Source: Proluteimonas flavola
GTDB lineage: Bacteria; Pseudomonadota; Gammaproteobacteria; Xanthomonadales; Xanthomonadaceae
Length of the DNA: 49,774 nucleotides
Assembly (NCBI RefSeq): GCF_021191705.1
Contig: NZ_JAIWPU010000051.1
Span: 1-49,774 of the forward strand
Direction: 5' to 3'
Below are positions 8,067-16,531 of the stretch, piece after piece; the stretch's first letter is position 1, and the number at the start of each line of letters is the position of its first letter. A program made the position numbers and the translations under genes. The notes below the pieces were generated by a model that was given only the letters and a program-made list of their open reading frames with translations, did no database searches and had not been told where the DNA came from.

Positions 8067-8438
8067 ATGACCATCGAAGCGGCACTGATCAAACCCGTCG
8101 TCGACGTGCTGCTGGCGCTGTTCCAGCAGGGCAGCGATCTGAAACTGAAGCACAACGCGCAGGCGTCGGTGCGCGAGGCGATCCGCGAACTGCTGCAGGC
8201 CAATCCGGACGAGAACCGGGCGGCGGCACGCATCGCGATCGCGCGCGCGGCCGGCATCCTGTCCGAAGACGTGGTGCTGGCCGAGGACATGCTGCAGAAG
8301 CATCGCGCGACCAAGGCACGCACGCGCGGCAAGTCGACGACCGGGCGGCGACGCGTGCCGAGCGAACCGGTCGAGACCGATACGCCGGCGCGCAAACCGC
8401 CGACGAAATCCGGTCCCGGCACTCCGACATCACACTGA
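8067..8438 (+). CDS. Small conserved-looking hypothetical protein
   Basis: A 123-residue cytoplasmic protein. Residues 1-80 look helical and acidic/basic mixed (TIEAALIKPVVDVLLALFQQ, then a stretch rich in Ala, Arg and Glu). Residues 80-123 are Lys/Arg/Pro/Thr-rich and probably disordered. The ATG at 8067 has AGGGAGGAAG 7-16 bases upstream, a strong ribosome binding site that decides against an ATG at 8040, which overlaps that site's leader. It heads a same-strand run with the methyltransferase-like gene 39 bases downstream. I do not recognise the family. Confidence 0.75.
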   Translation: MTIEAALIKPVVDVLLALFQQGSDLKLKHNAQASVREAIRELLQANPDENRAAARIAIARAAGILSEDVVLAEDMLQKHRATKARTRGKSTTGRRRVPSEPVETDTPARKPPTKSGPGTPTSH

Positions 8439-8477
8439 GCCTGCAACGCTCGACGCTCCCGTCTCCGGAGCGTGGCC

Positions 8478-9041
8478 ATGGCCGGCGTCCTCGTGTTCGC
8501 GGCGTTGAGTCTGTTGTGGTGCTGCAGCGAGCTGTGGATCGGGCTGCGCCATCGGGCGTCCGATCGCAGTCGCGATGCCGGCACGCTGGCGCGTCTGGTG
8601 CTCGTGATCGGCGGCTGCGTGACCGTGGCGCTGGTCGTGTCGATCTGGCCGCCGGGACGCTTTCCGCCGGCCTGGCAACCCGTGCTGCTCTGGGGCGGTT
8701 GCACGCTGATGCTCGCCGGCATGCTGTTCCGCTGGTGGGCGATCCGCGTGCTCGCCGGACATTTCACCGTCGATGTCGCCATCGCCGCCGATCACAAGTT
8801 GATCCGCAGCGGTCCCTACCGTCACCTGCGTCATCCGTCCTATACCGGTCTGGTCGTGACGTTCCTCGGCTTCCTGTGCGCGCTGGGCAGCTGGCTGGCG
8901 CCGCTGGTCGTCGCCGCGCCGTTGTGGTTCGCGCTGCGCGGGCGCATCCGGATCGAGGAAGCCGCGCTGTCGGCGGCGTTCCCGGTCGACTACCCCGAAT
9001 ACGCGCGCACGACGCAACGCCTGCTGCCCGGCATCTGGTGA
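8478..9041 (+). CDS. Isoprenylcysteine carboxyl methyltransferase (ICMT)-like membrane protein
   Basis: A 187-residue integral membrane protein with about five hydrophobic segments. The C-terminal half carries the ICMT/PEMT pattern GPYRHLRHPSYTG (about residues 112-124), then IRIEEAAL and DYPEYARTTQRLLPG, which bind S-adenosylmethionine in family members. Bacteria lack prenylated CAAX proteins, so the true substrate (lipid, quinone or peptide) is unknown. The ATG at 8478 is favoured over the GTG at 8472 because the CCGGAG element at 8465-8470 would sit too close to the GTG. It follows the small hypothetical gene and precedes the YecA-like gene by 60 bases, probably one transcript. Confidence 0.88.
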   Translation: MAGVLVFAALSLLWCCSELWIGLRHRASDRSRDAGTLARLVLVIGGCVTVALVVSIWPPGRFPPAWQPVLLWGGCTLMLAGMLFRWWAIRVLAGHFTVDVAIAADHKLIRSGPYRHLRHPSYTGLVVTFLGFLCALGSWLAPLVVAAPLWFALRGRIRIEEAALSAAFPVDYPEYARTTQRLLPGIW

Positions 9042-9101
9042 CCGGCCGGCGCGAGGACGGCACCGGGTAAGCTGTACCGCCCCGCACGTTGCCGACCCCG
9101 C

Positions 9102-9875
9102 ATGACCACCCAGCCCACGACCGCCCTCGGCGACACCGAACTCGACCGGCTGGATGTGCTGCTCGACCGCTGCACCGATCCCGAAACCGGCCTCGGCAAT
9201 CTGGAAATGCTCGACGGTTTCCTGTCCGCGCTCGCGGTCGGTCCGGTCGATGTCGAACTGCCGACGGCGTTCCCGGCGATCTGGGGCAGTGGCAAGGTAC
9301 CGCGCCGCGACGAACGCCAGACCCGCGAAGCCGAGGCGCTGATCACGCGACTGGCCGCCGAAGTCGAACAGCGCATCCGCCACGATCCTTCCGAAGCGAA
9401 CGATCGCGAATCGCTGATGCCGCTGCTGGGCCTGCCGCCGGAACCCGAAGGCGACGAGGAGAAGGCCGACGGCGCCGATGGACTCGACGGCATTCCCGAG
9501 GACTTCCCGTTCGCCGCGGCCTGGGCCGCCGGCTTCCTGCGCGGCGCCGCGCAGTTCGAAGCGCAATGGGTGAAGTGGATGGACGACCACGAGGCGATCG
9601 ACAACGATCTGGGCGTGATCACGCGCCTGGCGATCGTGGATCCCGCGCAGCTCGCGGACGCGGAGATGACGGCCGAGGACATGCTGACCCTCGACGAACG
9701 TTTCGACCTGAGCTTTGATCTGCCCGACATGCTCTACGACATGTACCTGCAGCGTCTGCACGACCGCCGCCCGGCGCCGGCCAGGCGCGCCGACGTGCCC
9801 GGCCGCAACGATCCCTGCAGCTGCGGCAGCGGCAGGAAGTACAAGAAGTGCTGCGCGGACCAGGCGTCCGACTGA
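9102..9875 (+). CDS. UPF0149/YecA family protein with C-terminal SEC-C zinc motif
   Basis: A 257-residue cytoplasmic protein. Residues 1-180 match the UPF0149 (YecA/YgfB) helical fold, with LEMLDGFLSALAVGP near residue 30-45 and FAAAWAAGFLRGAAQF around 143-158. After a linker, the C-terminus is the SEC-C zinc motif NDPCSCGSGRKYKKCC, as found at the SecA C-terminus. E. coli YecA has the same two-part layout. It is thought to be a metal-dependent factor associating with ribosomes or the Sec path, but its exact job is unsettled. The start has no strong ribosome binding site, but family N-termini agree with it. Confidence 0.9.
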   Translation: MTTQPTTALGDTELDRLDVLLDRCTDPETGLGNLEMLDGFLSALAVGPVDVELPTAFPAIWGSGKVPRRDERQTREAEALITRLAAEVEQRIRHDPSEANDRESLMPLLGLPPEPEGDEEKADGADGLDGIPEDFPFAAAWAAGFLRGAAQFEAQWVKWMDDHEAIDNDLGVITRLAIVDPAQLADAEMTAEDMLTLDERFDLSFDLPDMLYDMYLQRLHDRRPAPARRADVPGRNDPCSCGSGRKYKKCCADQASD

Positions 9876-9969
9876 GCCGCGGCCCGGCGCGGACGACACG
9901 CGCCGACCGTGCCTGATCCCGCATCGATCGCGTGCCGCCTGCCGGCGCCGCGTTTCAAGGAAACCCGTC

Positions 9970-10722
9970 ATGACCCGCACCATCCTCATCACCGGCGGCA
10001 CCTCCGGTTTCGGCGCGGCTGCCGTCGCGCGCTTTCTCGCCGGCGGCTGGCGCGTGGTCGCAACGGGGCGTCGCGCCGAACGGCTGCAGGCCCTGGTCGA
10101 TGCGCACGGCAGCGAGCGCCTGCACACCGCGGCGTTCGACATCCGCGACGAGGCCGCGATGCATGCCGCGCTCGACGCGCTGCCGGCGGACTTCCGCGAC
10201 ATCGACGCCCTGGTCAACAACGCCGGCCTCGCGCTCGGCACCGCGCCGGCGCAGCGCGCGGACCTCGCGCAGTGGCGGCAGATGATCGACACCAATGTCA
10301 CCGCGCTGGTCACGCTGACGCATGCATTGCTGCCGAGGCTGATCGAGCGCCGCGGCGCGATCCTCAACGTCAGCTCGGTCGCCGGCAGCTATCCCTATCC
10401 CGGCGGCAACACCTACGGCGGCACCAAGGCCTTCGTCACCCAGTTCTCGCTGGGCCTGCGCAGCGATCTGCACGGCACCGGCGTGCGCGTGACCTCGATC
10501 GAACCGGGCCTGGCCGAAACCGAATTCACCCTGGTGCGCACCAGCGGCGACCAGGGCGCATCCGACACGCTCTACGCCGGCACCCGGCCGATCGTCGCCG
10601 AGGACATCGCCGAGACCCTGTGGTGGGTCGCCAACCTGCCGCCGCACCTCAACATCAACCGGCTCGAGGTGATGCCGGTGAGCCAGTCGTTCGCGGGGTT
10701 CCAGATCCATCGCGAGGCCTGA
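9970..10722 (+). CDS. ydfG: SDR family NADP-dependent 3-hydroxy acid dehydrogenase (YdfG-like)
   Basis: A 250-residue classical short-chain dehydrogenase. It has the cofactor loop TGGTSGFG (8-15), a GRR pair after beta-2 (33-35) that favours NADP, NNAG (83-86) and the catalytic set Ser136, Tyr149 and Lys153 (YGGTK). Similarity to E. coli YdfG runs through the whole chain (EPGLAETEF, PPHLNINRLEVMPVSQS), which supports serine/3-hydroxy acid or malonic semialdehyde activity. The ATG at 9970 follows AAGGA at 9958-9962. It lies 94 bases after the YecA-like gene. A 400-base repeat-bearing gap follows. Confidence 0.93.
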   Translation: MTRTILITGGTSGFGAAAVARFLAGGWRVVATGRRAERLQALVDAHGSERLHTAAFDIRDEAAMHAALDALPADFRDIDALVNNAGLALGTAPAQRADLAQWRQMIDTNVTALVTLTHALLPRLIERRGAILNVSSVAGSYPYPGGNTYGGTKAFVTQFSLGLRSDLHGTGVRVTSIEPGLAETEFTLVRTSGDQGASDTLYAGTRPIVAEDIAETLWWVANLPPHLNINRLEVMPVSQSFAGFQIHREA

Positions 10723-11125
10723 GCTTCAACATCATCGTCATCCCGGCGGCTTTCAACAGACGAATGTCTGGTCAGACCGGAAGCGCTCTACAACAGCGCG
10801 GAGCGCTGGTCATCCAGTGCCTTCAGCACCCTGAGCATGAAAGTCGAGACGATCCATCGCGGCGCACGTCGCTCTCTCAAGCCCTCCCCCGCGCGCGGGG
10901 GAGGTTGGGTGGGGGCAGTCGGTCAGGGCGTCGCGTAGCGAAACCACGCGTTCGATCGGTATGTGGGGGATCCAGGCATGTCCGCCAACGGGCTGTTCGC
11001 CCCCCCCCCAGCCCTCCCCCGCGTGCGCGGGAGGGCGCACTACTGGCGCATCCAGGCATCGGGTGAGACACGCGCGAATCAGAGGCGCAGGGGCGAGGGA
11101 GCAGGCACCCTGCGGGCAGCGCACG
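10723..11125. other. Intergenic stretch between convergent genes; holds repeat copy A
   Basis: No gene is seen in these 400 bases. They contain a degenerate GTCATCCCGGC…CATCCAGTGCCTTC repeat (10737-10825) and the palindromic CCCTCCCCCG element at 10880-11036. A hairpin-rich gap of this kind probably ends transcription from both sides. Confidence 0.6.
10880..11036. repeat. Palindromic intergenic repeat, copy A (short arm / short arm)
   Basis: The left arm is GCCCTCCCCCGCGCGCGGGG followed by GAGGTTGGGTGGGGG. The right arm is the reverse complement with some decay (CCCCCCCCCCAGCCCTCCCCC, then a GCG-rich hairpin and GGGAGGGC). About 80 unrelated bases lie between. Each arm also folds on itself. 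Copies B (36502-36683) and C (47055-47250) have the same plan. Confidence 0.8.
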
Positions 11126-12082
11126 CTACTGCAGCGGCGCCCAGACGAAGCCGCCGTCACGACGCACGATCCGACCCAATCCCGGATACGGGAAGTGCGG
11201 CGAGGCCACGGTGACCCCACTGTCCGCCGCGCGCGCCAGCAAAGCTTCGCGGCTGGCTTCGGCAACCGGGGCATCGCCATCGAACGCGATCGTCCACTGC
11301 GGGCGCTGCACCGATACCGCGAAGTGATGCGCGCCGTCGCCGATGTAGAGCAGGCGCGCGTCGCCGTCGACGATCTCGTAGGCGCTGTGGCCCGGCGTGT
11401 GGCCTTCGACCACGACCGCGGTCACGCCCGGCACGACTTCGGCGCCGGGTGCGAACGCGTCGACGCGCGGCGCGATCGCCGCTGCCAACGCAGCATTCGA
11501 GGATTCGGCCTGCAGCGCCTGCCATTCCGGTGCCGACAGGTGCACGGTCGCATTCGCGAACACGGCCTGGCCGGCGTCGTCGACGAGCCCGCCGACGTGG
11601 TCGGGATGCGCGTGGCTGATGAAGATGTCGGTGACCTGCGCCGGCTCGACACCCGCCGCACGCAGGGATGCGGGCAGGCGGCCGGCATCGGCGAAGTCGG
11701 CATCGCCGGCGCCGGTGTCGAACAGCAGCACGCGATCGCCGCTGCGCACCAGCAGCGCCTGCACGCTCAGGTGCACGGTGTCGGTGGGCTCGCCGGCCGT
11801 CGTCAGCAGCGCATCGAGATCGGCCTTGGGCGCGCCGATGCCGAGCGTCTTGCCGTCGTTGGGAAAGCGGATGTCGCCATCGCGCAGCACCACGGCCTCG
11901 AGGCTGCCGATGTTGAAGCGATGCACGTCGGCGCTGTCGGCGGCGGGCGCGGTGTCGGCCGTCGTCATCGGCGGCGGCGGCGCGTCGACGGTGGCCGGCG
12001 GCGGCGCAGGCTCGGCGCAGGCCGCGAGCACGGCGGCGAGCGCGAGGGTCAGGACGGCACGGGTGGGACTGAAGCGAGGCAT
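11126..12082 (-). CDS. Metallo-beta-lactamase-fold hydrolase, lipoprotein
   Basis: A 318-residue protein with a lipoprotein signal (LAAC, Cys22) and a Pro/Ala-rich linker, then an MBL-fold domain. The metal motif HAHPDH is at 157-162 (FISHAHPDHVGG), with further ligands in EGHTPGHSAYE and GDGAHH. Proteins of this subfamily (AHL-lactonase or Ada-type MBLs) hydrolyse esters, lactones or beta-lactams, and the substrate cannot be told here. The ATG at 12082 (MPRFSPTRAV) begins the signal peptide. An open frame continues upstream but is arginine-rich shadow sequence. No partner gene is adjacent on the strand. Confidence 0.9.
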   Translation of the reverse strand: MPRFSPTRAVLTLALAAVLAACAEPAPPPATVDAPPPPMTTADTAPAADSADVHRFNIGSLEAVVLRDGDIRFPNDGKTLGIGAPKADLDALLTTAGEPTDTVHLSVQALLVRSGDRVLLFDTGAGDADFADAGRLPASLRAAGVEPAQVTDIFISHAHPDHVGGLVDDAGQAVFANATVHLSAPEWQALQAESSNAALAAAIAPRVDAFAPGAEVVPGVTAVVVEGHTPGHSAYEIVDGDARLLYIGDGAHHFAVSVQRPQWTIAFDGDAPVAEASREALLARAADSGVTVASPHFPYPGLGRIVRRDGGFVWAPLQ

Positions 12083-12302
12083 GACGGATCTCCTGTCGAC
12101 GTGGAACGCGGCACGCCGCGATAGCGCCGCAGCATAGACCCAACGTCTATTCAGATTACCGACACCGACGACCTGCTGCATCTCGCGCGTGGTCACCCGA
12201 ACGCGAACGGATGACGAAGCCTGCGGGACATTCCGATGCAACGACGCGACCCTGCGCGGTCGGTCGCATTGCGCGTATCCACTACGCCAACGGCAGGACG
12301 CC

Positions 12303-12512
12303 ATGCGAATGAAAGGATGCTTCGTCGCGGCGCTGTTGCTGCTCGGCGCAACACCGGCCATCGCCAACCCGGCTGGGACTGCCCATGTCGAATTCGTGTT
12401 CGGCGATGCCGACGCGAACCGCGTCGGCATGATCACGCAGGCCGACTTCGACAAGGATGGCCAGGTGATGCTGCGCGAAGCCCGCATCTGGCACGGGCCG
12501 GACGCGCCCTGA
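12303..12512 (+). CDS. Small secreted protein with an EF-hand-type calcium loop
   Basis: A 69-residue product with a signal peptide (MRMKGCFVAALLLLGATPAIA, cut before NPAG) and a mature part of only ~48 residues. DFDKDGQVMLRE matches the 12-position EF-hand loop (Asp at 1, 3 and 5, Gly at 6, hydrophobic at 8, Glu at 12). A weaker Asp/Asn-rich stretch (DADANRVGMITQ) precedes it. Calcium binding is therefore likely, but the role is unknown. ATGs at 12303 and 12309 are both possible. Third-position GC is lower than in its neighbours early in the frame. It ends 12 bases before the convergent speA. Confidence 0.62.
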   Translation: MRMKGCFVAALLLLGATPAIANPAGTAHVEFVFGDADANRVGMITQADFDKDGQVMLREARIWHGPDAP

Positions 12513-12524
12513 CCGCCCGCCGCG

Positions 12525-14414
12525 TTACTCCAGCGGCGTGTCGTCCAGGTACGTATAGCCGGTGAGTCCGGCTTCCAGCGCATCCTTGAGCCGCTGCGAT
12601 TCGTCATCCGCCAGCGCGGCATCGTCGACCAGCGCCGTGTAGCGCGCGCGCAGGTCTTCGAGGCGATAGCCCACGTAGTCGAGCATCACGTCGGTGGTGT
12701 CGCCGCGGCGCTGCTGCGCGACCGCGATGCCGTCGCCCTCGATCTTCACTTCCACCGCGTCGGTATCGCCGAACAGGTTGTGGATGTCGCCGAGGATTTC
12801 CTGGTAGGCGCCGACCATGAAGAAGCCGAGCCGGTACTGCTCGCCCTTGCGCAGCGCATGCAGCGGCAGCGAGCTGTCGAGATCCTCGTTCTCGACGTAG
12901 ATGTCGATCTTGCCATCGGAGTCGCAGGTCAGGTCGGCGATCACGCCGCGGCGCTCGGGCACTTCGTTCAGGCGCTCGATCGGCACGATCGGGAACACCT
13001 GGTCGATCGCCCAGACGTCCGGCATCGACTCGAACACGCTGAAATTGACGAAGTACTTGTCGACCAGGCGCTCGTTGAGTTCGTCGAGCAGCGGACGGTG
13101 GCTCTTCTCGTCGAAGGTCAGCCGCGCGCGCACGGCATGCGCGATCGCATAGAACAGATCGTCGATACGCGCGCGGTGCGTGAGGTCCATCTGGCCGAGC
13201 GCGTACAGCGCCAGGCCTTCGGCGTGCTGGTGCTGCGCTTCGTGGAACAGTTCGACCGCCGGGCGCGAGGTCAGTTCGGCATGCAGTTCGCGCAGGTTCG
13301 CGACCACCGCCGGCTCGTCGTCGTGCACGTCGGGCACGCGGCCTTCCGGTGCACGCTCGACTTCGGACACGTTGGCGACCAGCACCGCGTGGTGCGCGGT
13401 CATCGCGCGGCCGCATTCGGTGACGATGCGCGGCGGCGTGAGGCCGTGCTCGGCGCAGGCCTGCGCCAGCGGCTGCACGATGGAACCGGCGTACTGGCGG
13501 ATGCCGTAGTTGACCGAGTTGTAGCTGCGCGAGCGCGTGCCTTCGTAATCGACGCCCAGACCGCCGCCGACGTCGACGTGGCTGATCGTCGCGCCGAGCT
13601 TGGTCAGCTCGACGAAGTAGCGCACCGCTTCGCGCATGCCGTTGGCGATGTCGCGAACGTTGGAGATCTGCGAGCCCATGTGGAAATGCAGCAGCTGCAG
13701 GCAGTCCGCCATTCCCGCGTCGCGCAGCTTCTTCCACAGGTCGAGCAGCTGGCGCGGATCGAGGCCGAACTTGGCCTTGTCGCCGCCGCTGTTCTGCCAC
13801 TTGCCGGCGCCGAGCGAGGCCAGCCGCATGCGCACGCCGAGACCCGGCTTCACGCCGAGCGCCGCGGCTTCCTCCATCACCAGCGCGAGCTCGGACGGCT
13901 TCTCGACGACGATGAAGGTCTGCAGGCCGAGCTTGCGGCCGATCAGCGCGAGCCGGATGTACTCGCGGTCCTTGTAGCCGTTGCAGACCACGAGGCCGTT
14001 TGGGCGCGACAGTGCCAGCACCGCCATCAGTTCCGGCTTGCTGCCCGCTTCCAGGCCGAAACCGTCGCCATGATGCGAAGCCAGCGTGCCGGCGACGCCC
14101 CGGTGCTGGTTGACCTTGATCGGATAGACGGCCGTGTAGCCGCCCGGATAGTCCCACTCGGCCTGGGCCTGCGCGAACGCGTCCTGCAGCCGCGCGAGAC
14201 GGTCGCCGAGGATGTCGGGGAAACGCACCAGCATCGGCAGCTGCGCGCCGTTCGCGCGCGCGGCGTCGACCGCATCGGGCAGCGCGATCGACGGGCCGTT
14301 CTTGCCGCGTGGCGACACGACGATGCGGCCGGCGTCGTCGACGTCGAAATACCCCTCGCTCCAGTGCGGGATCGAGTAGGTCTTGCGGGCGAGGTCGGTG
14401 GACCAGGCGGTCAT
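12525..14414 (-). CDS. speA: Biosynthetic arginine decarboxylase
   Basis: SpeA converts arginine to agmatine with pyridoxal phosphate, the entry to putrescine and spermidine by the agmatine route. The 629-residue length fits the family (about 630-660). The PLP lysine is Lys100 in AVYPIKVNQ. The alanine-racemase-like barrel follows (HMGSQISN, DVGGGLGVDYEG), and then the C-terminal beta domain (ITDLTCDSDGKI-like, here VIADLTCDSDGKI, with FFMVGAYQEILGDIHNLFG). The ATG at 14414 (MTAWSTDLARKT) fits family N-termini. ATGs slightly upstream are possible. speE lies 2 kb away on the other strand, so the two polyamine genes are clustered but not co-transcribed. Confidence 0.96.
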   Translation of the reverse strand: MTAWSTDLARKTYSIPHWSEGYFDVDDAGRIVVSPRGKNGPSIALPDAVDAARANGAQLPMLVRFPDILGDRLARLQDAFAQAQAEWDYPGGYTAVYPIKVNQHRGVAGTLASHHGDGFGLEAGSKPELMAVLALSRPNGLVVCNGYKDREYIRLALIGRKLGLQTFIVVEKPSELALVMEEAAALGVKPGLGVRMRLASLGAGKWQNSGGDKAKFGLDPRQLLDLWKKLRDAGMADCLQLLHFHMGSQISNVRDIANGMREAVRYFVELTKLGATISHVDVGGGLGVDYEGTRSRSYNSVNYGIRQYAGSIVQPLAQACAEHGLTPPRIVTECGRAMTAHHAVLVANVSEVERAPEGRVPDVHDDEPAVVANLRELHAELTSRPAVELFHEAQHQHAEGLALYALGQMDLTHRARIDDLFYAIAHAVRARLTFDEKSHRPLLDELNERLVDKYFVNFSVFESMPDVWAIDQVFPIVPIERLNEVPERRGVIADLTCDSDGKIDIYVENEDLDSSLPLHALRKGEQYRLGFFMVGAYQEILGDIHNLFGDTDAVEVKIEGDGIAVAQQRRGDTTDVMLDYVGYRLEDLRARYTALVDDAALADDESQRLKDALEAGLTGYTYLDDTPLE

Positions 14415-14496
14415 CGGCGGCATTCCGGACGGGCGTGAAGGCCGCATAGTCTAGGGTCTGGCAGCCGAACCCGTGGTGACACCGCCAAGGCGGCGC

Positions 14497-16374
14497 TCAG
14501 AGCGCCTGTCCCTTTCCTCGTCGGTAGACCGGCGCGCCGCTCAGGCGCCGTACCTGCTTGGCCAGCGCCGCGGCGTGGCTGCCGGTGAACACGGTGTGGC
14601 TGCCCGGCAGCTGCAGCGCCTCCGACACCGCGCGCAGGCCGGCGGCTTCGCTGGCGATGGAGCCGCGCCAGTCCAGCAGCAGCACGTAATGCGCGGCCTG
14701 TTCGACCATCGCGACCTGCTTGCGCACCAGCCACGCGCTGGCGATACGTTCGTGGCTGGCGAGCGTGGCGGCCAGGCGCCCCAGTGCGGCGGTGTCGAGA
14801 TCGTGCGGCTGAAGCGCATCGCCATCGACGACGGCATCGCGGTCGCGCAGATCCTCCGCGCGCGGGGCGAGTTCGTCGCGCAGCGCGGTGATCTGGCGGG
14901 CCGTGTCGGCATCCACATCGGGATCGCGCAGCAGTGCCGCCAGCGCATCGCCAACCGGCCCGACCGCGCCTGCATCGCGCGCGACCGCCTGACGCAGATG
15001 GGCAATGCCGTCGAGATCGCCCGCCTGCAGCTGCCGCAGGCCGAGCCGGAACGCGACCATCGCGCTGTCCGGATGCGCGGCATGGGCGCGCGCCAGCACC
15101 GGCAGCGGATCGCGGTCGATCTCGACCGTCTCGAACAGGCGCGCATGTTCGACGGCATCTTCGGCCGAGCGCTGCGGCAGCGCATCGAGCGCGCGGAAGC
15201 GTGCGCGGTCATTTGCGCCGGCCGCATGCAGCGCCTGCCACTCCGTCTTCAGTTGCGCGCGCCATTGCTGGTCCAGTTCGCGCTCGATGGCCTCCAGCGC
15301 GTCGCCCAGCCACACGGCTGCAGGTTCGCCGGACGTGCGCAGGACGGCAGGCGCGCCCAGCGCTTCGAGACGCCGCGCCAGCACCGGATGGGTGTCGTCG
15401 GGATCGACATCGCGGTCGGCAATCGCGAGCAGGCGCACCGGATCGGGCCGTGGCGCGGCGCGCAGCCCGTCGATCAACGGCGCCAGCAGCTGCGCCGGCG
15501 GATGCGATTGCACGCGGGCGCGGGCCAGCACGCGCGGCCACAGCGTCGACTGCATCCGCCCGCTGCCGTGTTCGATGCGCAGCAGCGCACTGGCCATCGC
15601 GTCCCTGTCGACGACCCGCGCGGCAGTCGCGTCGGCGCGGAACTCGTGCGCCCGTGCGAGCACGAAGCTCCACGCATCGAACAGCGGCGCGTACCACGCG
15701 TAGAAACGCGCGATCGGCAGCGACAGCAGGAAGCCGCTGCGCGACAGACCGTCGACGGCGCGATACCAGGTGAAACGCACGCGGTAGAGCCAGCCGGCGA
15801 GCCGGCCATGCTGCTCGCCGAAATGCCCGAACTCGTGTGCGATCACCGCGGCCGCCTCCTCGCGATCGAGCAACTGCAACAGCGGCAGACCCAGCACGAG
15901 GTAACGCCGGTGGCCGGCGAGACCGAGCAGGCGCGGCAGGCTGGCCGCGGCGGCATTGAGCCGGGTGTCGATGACGATGCCGGCCAGCGGCGGTGCACCG
16001 GTCGCCTTGCGCAGGCGCTCGACCTCGGCCTGCAGCGCTGGCGCCTCACCCGGCGCCAGCAGTCGCCCGTCCGGCACGTCGAAGCGCACCCACAGCGCGC
16101 GCACCAGCGCAGCGATGCCGGCACCGGCGAGCAGCAGCACGATCGCCAGCTGCGGTTCGAAACGGACGCCCTGCACGATCACCCGCCATGCGATCGCCAG
16201 CGGCGCGGCCGCGAGCAGCAGCAACAGCCCGATCAGGAAGCCGTAACCGGCCAGCGCCAGCAGCAGGACCCGGATCAGATACGCGCGCGGCGCCGCGGCG
16301 GCAAGGGTGTCGAGGCGCTGGACCCGCGCGCGGTGGCGGTCGGTGGCGGCCTGCGCCGCGCGGCGATCTTGCAT
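14497..16374 (-). CDS. M48 family metallopeptidase, membrane-anchored
   Basis: A 625-residue protein with two hydrophobic segments near the N-terminus (about 30-66 and 76-95) and an M48 zinc peptidase domain, HEFGH at 180-184 in EEAAAVIAHEFGHFGEQHG. The third ligand is expected in the RAHEFRADATAARVV stretch that follows. The remaining 300 residues resemble tetratricopeptide-like or helical repeats rich in Ala, Arg and Asp (HPDSAMVAFRLGLRQLQAGD). Such proteins act at the membrane or in the envelope, but the substrate is unknown. The ATG at 16374 (MQDRRAAQAA) was chosen because more upstream sequence overlaps the speE promoter region and is not protein-like. Confidence 0.88.
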   Translation of the reverse strand: MQDRRAAQAATDRHRARVQRLDTLAAAAPRAYLIRVLLLALAGYGFLIGLLLLLAAAPLAIAWRVIVQGVRFEPQLAIVLLLAGAGIAALVRALWVRFDVPDGRLLAPGEAPALQAEVERLRKATGAPPLAGIVIDTRLNAAAASLPRLLGLAGHRRYLVLGLPLLQLLDREEAAAVIAHEFGHFGEQHGRLAGWLYRVRFTWYRAVDGLSRSGFLLSLPIARFYAWYAPLFDAWSFVLARAHEFRADATAARVVDRDAMASALLRIEHGSGRMQSTLWPRVLARARVQSHPPAQLLAPLIDGLRAAPRPDPVRLLAIADRDVDPDDTHPVLARRLEALGAPAVLRTSGEPAAVWLGDALEAIERELDQQWRAQLKTEWQALHAAGANDRARFRALDALPQRSAEDAVEHARLFETVEIDRDPLPVLARAHAAHPDSAMVAFRLGLRQLQAGDLDGIAHLRQAVARDAGAVGPVGDALAALLRDPDVDADTARQITALRDELAPRAEDLRDRDAVVDGDALQPHDLDTAALGRLAATLASHERIASAWLVRKQVAMVEQAAHYVLLLDWRGSIASEAAGLRAVSEALQLPGSHTVFTGSHAAALAKQVRRLSGAPVYRRGKGQAL

Positions 16375-16451
16375 GGGCTCGGGCGATGTCAGCGGCGAGG
16401 GCGTCGCAGTATCGCATCGGCCCGGACACGAAGCCGACACCTGGACTTCGC

Positions 16452-16457
16452 TACAAT
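16452..16457 (+). promoter_or_regulatory. Candidate -10 box of speE
   Basis: GCTACAATTT matches the TACAAT -10 boxes seen before the tRNA (5455) and tatD (36715). It leaves an untranslated leader of about 70 bases. No good -35 hexamer is visible at 16-18 bases upstream. Confidence 0.35.
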
Positions 16458-16531
16458 TTCGCCCCTCGCGCAAGGCGCTGCCTCCACACGCCGCCGCCAG
16501 AATTCCCCTTATCCGCTTTGCAGGACACTTC

